Assembly (NCBI GenBank): GCA_017428245.1
Contig: JAFRRF010000034.1
Coordinates: 62,001-126,000 of the forward strand
DNA from: Bacteroidales bacterium
GTDB lineage: Bacteria; Bacteroidota; Bacteroidia; Bacteroidales; UBA932
Reading direction: 5' to 3'
DNA: 64,000 bases
The position numbers were made by a program, and so were the translations under genes. The notes beneath the pieces were generated by a model. It saw nothing but the letters and a program-made list of their open reading frames with translations, had not been told where the DNA came from and did no database searches. Shown in pieces: positions 17,809 through 26,059 of the stretch (its first letter is position 1; every line of letters starts with the position of its first letter).

Positions 17809-19001
17809 TCGTATCGGGAAAAAAGCAGTGCGGAATCGTTGCCGCCGAAACCGAAAGCGTTGCACAAAACGTGGTTCAGACAGACACCGTCGCGGAAAGC
17901 CGGAACGGGTCGTATGCAGGCCTCGTCGGCCTCCCGCCAGTTCAGGTTGGCCGGTATGAAGTCCTGCTGCATCGCCAGCAGGCAGAAAACCGCTTCAATC
18001 GAACCGGACGCACTGGTAGTGTGTCCCGTGAAGGCTTTCGTGGAAGAGACCGGCGGGCAGTCCGCACCGAAGATCCGGCGCAGGGCCGCACTCTCACTGG
18101 CGTCGTTATTCGGCGTTCCGGTACCGTGCGCATTGACATACGACACGGATTCGGGTGCCAGGCCTGCCATCGCCAGCGCCTGCCGCATCGCCAGGAACGG
18201 GCCTTCCCCATTTTCCGAGGAAGCCGTCTGATGGAACGCATCGCAGGCATTCCCGTATCCCGACAGGACGGCGACGGGGCGGATGCCCCGCCGTCGGGCA
18301 GAAGCTTCTGACTCCAGGATCAGGAAAGCGGCGCCTTCCCCCAGATTGAGTCCGGCCCGTGTCCGGTCGAACGGCCGGCAGGGCGCCCGGTCTATGATCA
18401 TCAGGGAATTGAAGCCGTTCAGGTGGAAATTGGAGAGACATTCGCTGCCACCCACCGCCACAAGTTCCGTCATCCCTGCTTCGATGAGGCCGGCGCCCAG
18501 GATTACGGCATTCGCTGCTGAAGAACAGGCTGTCGAGAGCGTCGTAGCGTAGCGGAACCCGCCGAAACGGGCGGCGATGGCCTCCGTCGAAGCCCCGCAA
18601 TCGTGAAGGGCGATGTACGCATCGTGCGTATGCTCCCCGGACAGATATTCCCGGTAGAAACGTTCGGTGCAGTCCATCCCCCCGACCGTCGTTCCGGAAA
18701 TCAGCGGGATACTCCGGCAATCTTCCGGCCGGAGACCCGCTTCACGCAGCGCCTCGTCAAGGGCAAGCATTCCCATCAGGCTCGTCCGTGACACCGGCTC
18801 GCCATCCGGGATGCCCAGCCGCACCTTCATCTGCCCATTGTCCAGCGGGACCTCCCCGACCAGGAAGTCGCGGTCGGCCGTCTCCAGGAACCGTACCGGC
18901 GCGATGCCGGAGCGGTCCGCCCGAAGGGAGGCGAGCGTTTCCCGCTTGTCCAGGCCGATGGCTGAAACCACGCCGGAGCCCGTGATGCAGATGCGCTTCA
19001 T
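17805..19001 (-). CDS. Beta-ketoacyl-ACP synthase, complete active site
   Basis: 398 aa FabF-type ketosynthase. The catalytic Cys is about 159 (LSTACSSAANA), His about 292 (VNAHGTGTPNND) and His about 327 (TKAFTGHTTSASG), so the Cys-His-His triad is complete. The N-terminal MKRICITGSGVVSAIG is typical. It is directly followed by the Cys-less ketosynthase-like gene with an ATGA overlap, suggesting a heterodimer that elongates the polyene chain. An ACP gene lies 7 bases upstream. Chain-length specificity cannot be read from the sequence. Confidence 0.92.
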   Translation of the reverse strand: MKRICITGSGVVSAIGLDKRETLASLRADRSGIAPVRFLETADRDFLVGEVPLDNGQMKVRLGIPDGEPVSRTSLMGMLALDEALREAGLRPEDCRSIPLISGTTVGGMDCTERFYREYLSGEHTHDAYIALHDCGASTEAIAARFGGFRYATTLSTACSSAANAVILGAGLIEAGMTELVAVGGSECLSNFHLNGFNSLMIIDRAPCRPFDRTRAGLNLGEGAAFLILESEASARRRGIRPVAVLSGYGNACDAFHQTASSENGEGPFLAMRQALAMAGLAPESVSYVNAHGTGTPNNDASESAALRRIFGADCPPVSSTKAFTGHTTSASGSIEAVFCLLAMQQDFIPANLNWREADEACIRPVPAFRDGVCLNHVLCNAFGFGGNDSALLFSRYE

Positions 19002-19008
19002 CGATATC

Positions 19009-19266
19009 TTATTTCTTGCGGTTCTTGGCGATGTAATCGGCCATCACGGCGACCGACTGGAAGACCTGCTTGCCTTCCGCCGGGCTGGTGAGCCGTATGC
19101 CGTAATTCCTTTCAATCAGGACGATGAGTTCCAGTACGTCGATGGAGTCAAGGCCCAGGCCGTCTCCGAAGAGGGGGGCATTGTCATCGATCTGGTCGGG
19201 CGTCATTCCTTCCAGGTTCAGCGCCTCGATGATCTGCAGTTTGATTTGTTCGACAAGTTCTTCCAT
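19009..19266 (-). CDS. Acyl carrier protein 1 of pigment cluster
   Basis: 85 aa ACP with the phosphopantetheine attachment serine at about 41 in GLGLDSIDVLELIV. Its C-terminus is basic (AKNRKK), unlike housekeeping ACPs. It overlaps the upstream gene by one base (TAATG). It probably carries the growing polyene or the aromatic starter. The cluster has a second, different ACP at 22326-22571, and aryl polyene systems also use two ACPs. Confidence 0.92.
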   Translation of the reverse strand: MEELVEQIKLQIIEALNLEGMTPDQIDDNAPLFGDGLGLDSIDVLELIVLIERNYGIRLTSPAEGKQVFQSVAVMADYIAKNRKK

Positions 19267-19877
19267 TATCTTTGGTTCAGTTTGATTTTCAGTATATTCT
19301 CAGGGTTGAATTCCATCCCGTCACCTTCGGTGTCATCCACCAGCATCAGGATGGCTTCAAAATGATCGGAATCAGGTGCCTCGACCCATCCGCACAGGGC
19401 GGAAGTGGTGACACGGTCGGTGAAGGCAACCTTCACCACAGATACGAGCATTCCCGCCGAAAAGGACGGGAACCCGTATGCCGTGGTATCCCCTTCATAT
19501 TTGTTGCGGATGGCGATTTCGCCCGTGACAATGTTCGCCAGCGTATAGACGAACAGGGCCGGGCTGGGGAAATAGGCATCTTCTGCAATGGTTTTCTGAT
19601 AATTGCGGTCATCGCAGAGCGGGCCGGTCCGGCTCACCAGGAGCACGGCCCGGTCTTCCCGGGGCACAAAACGGTCGGGCTCATCGCCCACGAGCAGTTC
19701 CGCGGCAATGAAACCGAGTTTGCAAAGCAAGTCCATTTTGAAGAATTTCGGATAATCCTTCACCCGGTTCCGGTACAGTTCCGAAAGGAGTTCGAGGCCG
19801 CGACCCGTTACCGGAACGGGAACACCGTCAAGCCGGACGGTGTCCGGATCGATTCGGACATATCGCAGGATCCTCAT
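19266..19877 (-). CDS. Second ketosynthase-like protein lacking active-site Cys
   Basis: 203 aa. It is not a full ketosynthase, but residues about 105-145 (FPSPALFVYTLANIVTGEIA, then AIRNKYEGDTTAYGFPSFSAG) match the KS stretch that leads to the nucleophile. The expected ACASG-type box is replaced by SFSAG, so there is no Cys. It lacks the C-terminal half with the two His. A structural or chain-length role with the adjacent active ketosynthase (19874-20998), which it overlaps by 4 bases, is inferred. A strong Shine-Dalgarno sequence precedes its ATG. Confidence 0.72.
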   Translation of the reverse strand: MRILRYVRIDPDTVRLDGVPVPVTGRGLELLSELYRNRVKDYPKFFKMDLLCKLGFIAAELLVGDEPDRFVPREDRAVLLVSRTGPLCDDRNYQKTIAEDAYFPSPALFVYTLANIVTGEIAIRNKYEGDTTAYGFPSFSAGMLVSVVKVAFTDRVTTSALCGWVEAPDSDHFEAILMLVDDTEGDGMEFNPENILKIKLNQR

Positions 19878-20998
19878 TGCGCACCTCCTTTTCTAAACAG
19901 CATCGCCGCATTGCAGCCGCCGAAACCGGACAGGAGCTTGATGAACGCACGGCCACATGCCGGACGGTTCCCGGCGCACACATTGACCGGGCAGGAAACG
20001 CCCGTCTGTCCGAAACCCTTTGTCGCCAGGACTACGCCGGCATCGGCCGCCTGCATCGAAACGACCGATTCCAAAATTCCGGCCGCTCCCATCGTATGGC
20101 CGAAGATTCCTTTGAGAGCATTGACCGGCACCTCCGACAGGCCGGCACGGTGAAGGGCGATCGATTCCATCTCATCGTTGTAGAGCGTCGAAGTTCCGTG
20201 CACATTGACAAAAGCAAGTTCTTCCGGTCTGCAGGAAGCCAGGACATAACGCAGTGCCTTGTAGCTTCCCTCTCCTGTCCGCGAAGGGCCGGAGATATGA
20301 TTGGCATCGTTGCGGGTCGTTCCGTCGACCAGTTCCCACGCGTCATCCGGGCAGGTATCGACGGCGGAAATGACCATCGTGGCAGCCGCCTCACCCAGAT
20401 TCAGACCGCTACGGCCGGCGTCGAACGGCTTGCAGGGAAGCGGAGAAACCGCCTTCAGTGAGAGGAAGCCCGAAACGATGAACCGTGACTGAACTTCCGC
20501 TCCGGCCACGACGATATGGTCATAACGGCCGCCCTGCAGCATCCGGCCGGCGTGAATCAGGGCCGTCAGCCCCGAGATACACGCATTCGAAACCACCAGC
20601 GGGGGATTCGGATTATTGAAGAATGCCGCAATGCGGGCCGCCGTCACGGAAACGGGAACGGCTGCTTCGTCCGCATCCATCACCTCGACATTGCCTTTGA
20701 TCGAGGAAATGACAAAAGCCACGCGCGGGGAAGCCGGATCGATGCCGGCGCGAAGGACAGCATCCCGGATGGACAGGAGCAGGATGGATTCGAAAAGGCA
20801 ATGAGAGCCCCCGTCGGGGCCGGAGATGACGGAGCGGTCGAACAGCGAGGCACCGAACGGCTCGGGGATACCGAAGGTTCCCGTATGGGTCGTCACACCG
20901 CTCCGACCTGAGAGTGCGGCCTGGAAATTCTCTTCCGCAGTGAAGCCCAGCGGTGAGACAATGTTGCAGCCCGTGGCGATCACCCGTTTCCTGTTCAT
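19874..20998 (-). CDS. Beta-ketoacyl-ACP synthase, complete active site
   Basis: 374 aa ketosynthase with Cys about 140 (VVSNACISGLTALI), His about 267 (VNVHGTSTLYND) and His about 301 (KGIFGHTMGAAG). ATG 20998 (MNRKRVIATGCNIVSPLG) is the natural start; the frame extends upstream but only into the dehydratase gene. It overlaps its neighbours by 4 bases on both sides. Together with the Cys-less protein that follows it may form a second condensing pair, in parallel with the pair at 16960-19001. Whether it initiates or elongates is unknown. Confidence 0.9.
   Translation of the reverse strand: MNRKRVIATGCNIVSPLGFTAEENFQAALSGRSGVTTHTGTFGIPEPFGASLFDRSVISGPDGGSHCLFESILLLSIRDAVLRAGIDPASPRVAFVISSIKGNVEVMDADEAAVPVSVTAARIAAFFNNPNPPLVVSNACISGLTALIHAGRMLQGGRYDHIVVAGAEVQSRFIVSGFLSLKAVSPLPCKPFDAGRSGLNLGEAAATMVISAVDTCPDDAWELVDGTTRNDANHISGPSRTGEGSYKALRYVLASCRPEELAFVNVHGTSTLYNDEMESIALHRAGLSEVPVNALKGIFGHTMGAAGILESVVSMQAADAGVVLATKGFGQTGVSCPVNVCAGNRPACGRAFIKLLSGFGGCNAAMLFRKGGAQ
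19883..19890 (-). promoter_or_regulatory. Full Shine-Dalgarno before the gene at 19877
   Basis: AAGGAGGT on the minus strand, five bases before the ATG and embedded in the last codons of the upstream ketosynthase (…KGGAQ). Such a perfect match to the anti-SD is unusual for Bacteroidota. Confidence 0.7.
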
Positions 20999-21435
20999 AT
21001 CTCCACCTCCTTTTCGCTGAGCGCCGTCTTGAGGGAAGCACGGGCAATCAGCTCGTCGCCACAACGGACCTCGACGTCGGTCAGGGTAATACCGAATATT
21101 TCTTCCCGCAGGAAAACCGCCGTTTCCAGCAGGCAGCCGGAGACGGGATTCCGGAAAACCTCCAGTTTCCGGACATTGCCGATAAAACCGATCCGCACGG
21201 GCACATGAAGGACGTAACGCGAAATATAGCCGATGCGCGCCGCCGCTGACTGCGCCATATGCTCGATCAGGCCGGCCGTACGGAAGCATCCGTCTTCTAC
21301 GAACAGTCCCGTTTCCGGGACACGGAAAGCCGTCCGCGTCACCGTCGGGTCGTAATACAACAAGCTGTCCACAAAAACGAAAGGCGGTCTTTGGGGCAGC
21401 AGCTCGCCGATGGGAATCTGTTCAAAAGATATCAT
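20995..21435 (-). CDS. Hotdog-fold dehydratase-like protein, ApeP type (Glu present, His absent)
   Basis: 146 aa hotdog protein starting at ATG 21435. It has the FabZ-like entry motif LLPQRPPFVFVD and the active-helix block GLIEHMAQSAAAR containing the acidic residue. The HFPGxPxxPG segment that normally carries the catalytic His is replaced by LFVEDGCFRTAG, with Leu at the His position. It therefore has the acid but not the base, the reverse of the hotdog protein at 15634-16005. ApeP-type dehydratases of aryl polyene clusters are the closest known group. It overlaps genes on both sides by 4 bases. Confidence 0.8.
   Translation of the reverse strand: MISFEQIPIGELLPQRPPFVFVDSLLYYDPTVTRTAFRVPETGLFVEDGCFRTAGLIEHMAQSAAARIGYISRYVLHVPVRIGFIGNVRKLEVFRNPVSGCLLETAVFLREEIFGITLTDVEVRCGDELIARASLKTALSEKEVEI
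21005..21012 (-). promoter_or_regulatory. Full Shine-Dalgarno before the ketosynthase at 20998
   Basis: AAGGAGGT on the minus strand, six bases before the ATG at 20998, inside the 3' codons of the dehydratase (…EKEVEI). It would favour re-initiation of coupled ribosomes. Confidence 0.7.
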
Positions 21436-22322
21436 TGCCAGAAATCGTAAAAATTGAACCACTGCGTCGGATAACGCCGGGTCACCGACTCCAACAGTCC
21501 GGCGAAATCGCGCGCCATGCTTTCCGCACGCAGGCGGGCCGGCATCTGTACTTCAGACGGCATCCCGACCGAACGGACCAGGACGCGATAGCGGCGCAGC
21601 CCTTCCTTCATCACGAACAAGGCCAGCATGGGAACTTCCCGTTGCGCAGCCAGCAGGAAAGGGCCGGCCGGGAAACGCGCCGGCGCACCCAGGAAGTCGC
21701 AGGTAAAACTCTTCGTCGAGCCGAAAAGACGGTCGCCGGGCATGCCGACGATTTCGCCATCGAGCAGGGCGGCGTTCAGGGCGAACAGGTGCGAAAGATC
21801 TTCCGCAACCGGCACCATCGTGATGTTCATCCGTTCGAAAACTGCGGCACGCTGCTGCATTACCGTCTGTGTCTCACCCGGAAAAACCAGGACGTGCATC
21901 CGCTTCCCTTCAACGGGCAGCTGGTAGCCGGCCAGTTCCGGGTTCCCCACGTGGGAACTGACCTGAACGAAACCGGCGGGAGAAGTTTTCAGCCGGTCGA
22001 ACAAATCCTTCCCGTCGACATCCAGACGGAAACGCCGCCCGGCATAGAGCGCGAAACGGTCCATCACCACCTGTCCGAGACGGAACTCATTGGCATATAC
22101 GCTCAGGAAAGAACGGACGGGCCCTCTCCCCAACCGCCGGAAGAACCGGTATGAGGCGCGGTAGCCCCGCCGGTCGAACAGCATATAGAAGGGAATGACC
22201 AGGGCCGTGACGCCATAAAAGAATACAATGGGAATGAAGCGGAAAAGCTTGATCAGCGTCCGCTGCATCCAGGGCGTACCGTCCGTGGTGCCGTGCCAGT
22301 CCGTATGTTTATACTCCGTCAA
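21432..22322 (-). CDS. LpxL/HtrB-like lipid acyltransferase
   Basis: 296 aa, with one N-terminal membrane helix (about 28-48) and the acceptor motif SSHVGNPELAGY, an H-x4-E box as in lipid A late acyltransferases. The C-terminus YPTQWFNFYDFW is typical of the Bacteroidota branch. The first codon is TTG at 22322, three bases after the ACP stop; the next ATG at 22268 would drop the WHGTTDGTPW segment that looks conserved, so the TTG was kept. In aryl polyene clusters such an acyltransferase is thought to transfer the polyene to a glycolipid. Confidence 0.85.
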   Translation of the reverse strand: MTEYKHTDWHGTTDGTPWMQRTLIKLFRFIPIVFFYGVTALVIPFYMLFDRRGYRASYRFFRRLGRGPVRSFLSVYANEFRLGQVVMDRFALYAGRRFRLDVDGKDLFDRLKTSPAGFVQVSSHVGNPELAGYQLPVEGKRMHVLVFPGETQTVMQQRAAVFERMNITMVPVAEDLSHLFALNAALLDGEIVGMPGDRLFGSTKSFTCDFLGAPARFPAGPFLLAAQREVPMLALFVMKEGLRRYRVLVRSVGMPSEVQMPARLRAESMARDFAGLLESVTRRYPTQWFNFYDFWQ

Positions 22323-22325
22323 GGT

Positions 22326-22571
22326 CTATGCGACGACTCGGGAAAGGATGAAATTGCAGAACTGCTCGAAGGTCTTGAGATCCTTGAAGTCTTCCGGTTT
22401 CATCTTGAAACCGAACTCCTGGTCCACGAGGACCACGATGTCGACGACCTCGAGGCTGTCAATGCCCATATCTTCCTTCAGGCGGGCATCATCGGCGATC
22501 TTGCCGGGTTCAATTTCCATTTCGTCAATCAGGAACGTACGGACTTTGTCTTTGATTTCGTTGATATCCAT
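22326..22571 (-). CDS. Acyl carrier protein 2 of pigment cluster
   Basis: 81 aa ACP with the phosphopantetheine serine at about 39 in DMGIDSLEVVDIV. It is more like a standard ACP than the one at 19009-19266, and acidic throughout. It lies 22 bases after the methyltransferase gene and 3 bases before the acyltransferase gene, so it may present a finished acyl chain to that acyltransferase. This division of labour is inference. Confidence 0.92.
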   Translation of the reverse strand: MDINEIKDKVRTFLIDEMEIEPGKIADDARLKEDMGIDSLEVVDIVVLVDQEFGFKMKPEDFKDLKTFEQFCNFILSRVVA

Positions 22572-22593
22572 TGTGCTGAAAATGTTTTGCAGG

Positions 22594-23694
22594 TTATTGT
22601 TTCCGTTTGCAGACCAGAATGGTATGGCCCTGGCCCAGGCCGTCGTGGACAGACTCGACCTCCAGACCGGCGCGGTCGACGATCCGGATGAAGTCGTCGG
22701 AATGGTACATCTTGCTGTTGCCGTTGGCCATTGCGGTGAAATACAGGCTGGTCATCGTCAGGCAGAAGGCGGCCGGCTCGAAGCGCTGGCGGTCCCAGAA
22801 GGTCTCCATGATGCACAGCCGGGAACCGGGAGCAAGGATGGCGGCCGTCCGGCACAGGATACTTTCAATCTGGGATTCGCTGAAACAGTCCAGGAACTGG
22901 CTCATCCAGACGACATCGAAGACGGGTTCGGCCGGAAGCCGCGACGCTTCGTCGAGCAGGTTGACCGCATAACCGGAAATGCGGTCCGCACCGGTTTTCC
23001 CGGCCGTCTGTTCCTGCATCAGGCCGATCTGCTGCGGGAGGTCGGCCACGGTCACCCGCACGTCGGGATCATATTCCACGCATTTGAGCGCCCACCGGCC
23101 CGTATTGCCGCCCACATCCAGAATCCGTTTCGGATGCAGTGCGAAAACGATGGCAAGCGCCTCGTCGAAAGAATGGTCGGAGTAAAAATGGTCGAAGGCG
23201 AACCAGCTTTTCTTCGCCTGCTCCGGCAATGAAGAAAGGCCCTCGTAGATGGTTTCCCAGTCGCCCAGGGCGGAAAGACCGGCGGGCCGGCCCTCCCGCA
23301 GCGCCTCATCCAGCTTATAAAAGCCCAGATAGTTCACGTCGTGATTGAACGCCATATTCACCTTCGTGGCCGGATCGTTCAACAGGAACCAGCCCGTCTT
23401 GGAAAGCTGGAAACGGTCCGTCTCCGGATCGACCAGCACTACGCCTGCGGAAAGTCCGGCTTCCAGCAGGACGCGGGCGGCATAATCTGAAACGCCGGTC
23501 TCCCGGGCCGCTTCCGCAATGGTCAGGCCGTTCTCCGCATCGCGGACGGCTTCGAGGATGCCGAATTCAACCAGCAGACGGCAAGCCTGGAAAACGATGG
23601 GGCCGAAAGCGATAAATTGGGCAAGCCGCTGCGCTTCCCGGGCGCTGAGCTGCTCTTTCGTATAACGGTTGACAAGGGATGTCGACAGATGCAT
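22594..23694 (-). CDS. SAM-dependent O-methyltransferase, first gene of pigment operon
   Basis: 366 aa with an N-terminal winged-helix/dimerisation region (about 20-100, LTIAEAARETGVSDYAARVLLEAG) and a C-terminal Rossmann methyltransferase domain with motif I ILDVGGNTGRWAL. This is the layout of small-molecule O-methyltransferases. Aryl polyenes and xanthomonadins often carry ring methyl or methoxy groups, so the aromatic head is the probable target (inference). ATG 23694 was chosen because a -7 box lies about 22 bases upstream; a much longer open frame upstream would run over the divergent promoter. Confidence 0.87.
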   Translation of the reverse strand: MHLSTSLVNRYTKEQLSAREAQRLAQFIAFGPIVFQACRLLVEFGILEAVRDAENGLTIAEAARETGVSDYAARVLLEAGLSAGVVLVDPETDRFQLSKTGWFLLNDPATKVNMAFNHDVNYLGFYKLDEALREGRPAGLSALGDWETIYEGLSSLPEQAKKSWFAFDHFYSDHSFDEALAIVFALHPKRILDVGGNTGRWALKCVEYDPDVRVTVADLPQQIGLMQEQTAGKTGADRISGYAVNLLDEASRLPAEPVFDVVWMSQFLDCFSESQIESILCRTAAILAPGSRLCIMETFWDRQRFEPAAFCLTMTSLYFTAMANGNSKMYHSDDFIRIVDRAGLEVESVHDGLGQGHTILVCKRKQ

Positions 23695-23716
23695 AAGATG
23701 CTTTTTATATATCTTA

Positions 23717-23724
23717 CAAAGGTA
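23717..23724 (-). promoter_or_regulatory. -7 promoter box for the 17-gene pigment operon
   Basis: TACCTTTG on the minus strand, 22 bases upstream of the methyltransferase ATG at 23694. Genes downstream to 8053 have gaps of 22 bases or less, or overlap, and no internal terminator was found. Confidence 0.6.
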
Positions 23725-23756
23725 CGCAATCTCCGCGAAAAAACCGTAAAAATGGT

Positions 23757-23764
23757 TACCTTTG
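23757..23764 (+). promoter_or_regulatory. -7 promoter box for divergent pigment operon
   Basis: TACCTTTG on the plus strand, identical to the divergent -7 box 32 bases away, 26 bases before ATG 23791. The shared 97-bp intergenic region suggests joint control. Confidence 0.6.
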
Positions 23765-23790
23765 CCTTCAGATCCACTAAAAACTGCGCT

Positions 23791-25008
23791 ATGCATCGTG
23801 TCGTCATTACCGGACTGGGCGTCTGGTCGTGCCTGGGGACTTCGCTCGAAGCGGTCCGCCAGTCCTTGTATGTTGGAAAATCCGGCATCATCCTCGATCC
23901 CGACAGAAAAGAGATGGGCTTCCGCTCCGGTCTGACCGGAGCCCTTCCCACCCCGGAACTGAAAGGGGAACTTCCGCGGTCCCAGCGGGTCTATATGCCC
24001 CAGCAGGCACAATACGCCTACTGCGCCACCCGCGACGCCCTGCGGGATGCCCGCATCGACCAGGACTGGCTCGACACCCACGAAGTCGGCATCCTTTACG
24101 GCAACGACAGCACGGCCGACGCAGTGTACAAATCGGTCAGCACCATTATCCAGAAAAAAGATACGATGCTCTGCGGGTCGGGCGCCATCTTCCAGTCGAT
24201 GAACTCCACCGTAACGATGAACCTGAGCGTCATCTTCCGTCTCAAAGGCATCAACCTCACAGTTTCGGGTGCCTGTGCCAGCGGCTCGCACGCCATCGGA
24301 CTGGGGGCCCTGCTCATCCGCAACGGCCTGCAGGAGACCGTCATCTGCGGCGGAGCGCAGGAAGTCAATGCGGCCGCCACCGGTTCCTTCGACGGCATCT
24401 CCGCTTTCTCGACCCGGGAAGACGCGCCCGAAAAGGCCAGCCGGCCGTTCGACCGCGACCGCGACGGACTGGTGCCCGGCGGCGGCGCGGCCACCGTCAT
24501 CCTCGAAAGTTACGAATCGGCCGTCCGCCGCGGCGCCCCCATCCTTGCCGAAGTGCTGGGTTACGGCTTCTCGAGCAACGGCGAACATATCTCCAATCCC
24601 AATGTAGACGGGCCGCGACGGGCACTGGAAATGTCGATTCGCGAAGCAGGCATCAGCCTCGGCCAGATCGGCTATATCAATGCCCACGCCACCTCCACAC
24701 AGGTAGGTGACACCAATGAAGCCAAAGCCATCTACAATGTCATCGGCGATACCCGCATCCCTGTCACCAGCACCAAAGGCCAGACAGGCCACGAAATGTG
24801 GATGGCAGGTGCCAGCGAAATCGTCTATTCCATCCTGATGATGAAAAACGATTTCATCGCCGCCAACCTGAATTTCGAGCATCCGGACGAGGATTCCGCA
24901 CGGCTCTGGATTCCCGGAGAGCGCATTGACCGGCATTTCGACACCTTCCTGTCCAACTCCTTCGGCTTCGGCGGGACCAATTCCTCGCTCATCATCCGGA
25001 ATGTCTGA
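23791..25008 (+). CDS. Beta-ketoacyl-ACP synthase (FabB/FabF type), complete active site
   Basis: 405 aa starting MHRVVITGLGVWSCLG. Cys about 162 (SGACASGSHAIG), His about 299 (NAHATSTQVGD) and His about 334 (KGQTGHEMWMAG) complete the triad. The third His context GHEMW is like the FabB/ApeO group. It is divergent from the main cluster and is followed, with an 8-base overlap, by the flavin oxidoreductase and then the ketoreductase. As it is the only ketosynthase without a Cys-less partner, it may be a homodimeric initiating or elongating enzyme. Confidence 0.92.
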   Translation: MHRVVITGLGVWSCLGTSLEAVRQSLYVGKSGIILDPDRKEMGFRSGLTGALPTPELKGELPRSQRVYMPQQAQYAYCATRDALRDARIDQDWLDTHEVGILYGNDSTADAVYKSVSTIIQKKDTMLCGSGAIFQSMNSTVTMNLSVIFRLKGINLTVSGACASGSHAIGLGALLIRNGLQETVICGGAQEVNAAATGSFDGISAFSTREDAPEKASRPFDRDRDGLVPGGGAATVILESYESAVRRGAPILAEVLGYGFSSNGEHISNPNVDGPRRALEMSIREAGISLGQIGYINAHATSTQVGDTNEAKAIYNVIGDTRIPVTSTKGQTGHEMWMAGASEIVYSILMMKNDFIAANLNFEHPDEDSARLWIPGERIDRHFDTFLSNSFGFGGTNSSLIIRNV

Positions 25009-26059
25009 CGCAGTGATCATCGGCGCCGGACTCGGCGGACTGCTTTGCGGCCGCATCCTCTCCCGCAAGGGGTGGCGGGTGACGGTCCTGGAGCAGGGCG
25101 GCCAGATCGGCGGCGCCCTGCAGACCTTTGTCCGCGACGGCATCCGCTTCGATACGGGCTTCCACTCCGTCGGCGGCCTGGGACCGGGAGAACCCCTGGA
25201 GCGGATCTTCCGCCCGCTCGCCCTGACAGACCTGCCCTGGGTTCCGATGGAACCCGACGAAATCATCGGAGGTACGGATCCCTTCCTCCGGCTTTCGACA
25301 GGCTGGGAAGAAGAGCGGGCGCACGTCCTGGAGCCCTACCGCCAGAGTGTATGGCGGTTGAAAGGCGGTGGAAAGACGCTTGCCGACGCCCTCTCCCGGG
25401 ATCTGGACATCCTTGTCCGCAAACGCGTGACGGACATTGAAGATCACGTCGTCGCCTGCGCAGACGGCAGTTTCTACCGCGGCGAAGCCGTCATCGCCGC
25501 CATCCATCCGCAGGTGACCTTGCAGCTGCTGCGCGACCCGGTGCGTCCCGCCTACCGCAAACGCATCGCAAGGATGGAAAACGGTCCAGGCATCTTCACG
25601 GTGAACGCAAAGCTCCGGTCCGGCATCCTGCCTTACATCAACCACAGCATTTTCCTGGACGGGAAAGTGATGATCCACTTCGGCGAGGCCGATGACGCCG
25701 GCTTCGCCCGGTCACTCGACCTGCTCGCATTCGAGACCCCCGGTCAAGCCGGGGGTGACGGATGTGGCAGCAACCGGACATCTGTCGCCCGATCGCTCAT
25801 CCAGGCCGCCGCCCGACGTCTCCCCGGTCTGCCCGACGCCATCGAAAAATACTGGGTCAGCACCCCACAGACCTGGGAACGCTTCACCGGCACGCCCGGC
25901 GGAACGGCCTACGGCCTGCGAAAATACGACACCCAAGACTATATTGCCCCACAGACGCCCCTCCCGTGGCTATACCTGACGGGACAGAACATCGGCCTGC
26001 ACGGTGTGCTGGGCACCGCCGTCTCCGCCCTGAACACTTGTAACTCCATCGCTTTATGA
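25001..26059 (+). CDS. FAD-dependent oxidoreductase, phytoene-desaturase-like but short
   Basis: 352 aa with an N-terminal dinucleotide fold (VIIGAGLGGLLCGRIL) and the follow-up block TVLEQGGQIGGALQTF, as in CrtI/CrtO and all-trans-retinol dehydrogenase-like proteins. Near the C-terminus PWLYLTGQNIGLHGVLGTA is the conserved FAD-closing motif. Family members are often about 500 aa, so part of the substrate domain is absent. A palindromic repeat inserts ETPGQAGGDG at about 246-255 in frame. The start overlaps the ketosynthase end by 8 bases. ApeN-type oxidoreductases are known in aryl polyene clusters; the reaction is not established here. Confidence 0.82.
   Translation: MSDAVIIGAGLGGLLCGRILSRKGWRVTVLEQGGQIGGALQTFVRDGIRFDTGFHSVGGLGPGEPLERIFRPLALTDLPWVPMEPDEIIGGTDPFLRLSTGWEEERAHVLEPYRQSVWRLKGGGKTLADALSRDLDILVRKRVTDIEDHVVACADGSFYRGEAVIAAIHPQVTLQLLRDPVRPAYRKRIARMENGPGIFTVNAKLRSGILPYINHSIFLDGKVMIHFGEADDAGFARSLDLLAFETPGQAGGDGCGSNRTSVARSLIQAAARRLPGLPDAIEKYWVSTPQTWERFTGTPGGTAYGLRKYDTQDYIAPQTPLPWLYLTGQNIGLHGVLGTAVSALNTCNSIAL
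25736..25761. repeat. Intragenic REP-like palindrome
   Basis: ACCCCCGG at 25736-25743 pairs with CCGGGGGT at 25749-25756 across the loop TCAAG, followed by GACGG. It is inside the flavin oxidoreductase gene and keeps the frame. Its core CCCGGTCA…GCCGGG…TGACGG is shared with the palindrome at 17137-17165. Confidence 0.75.
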
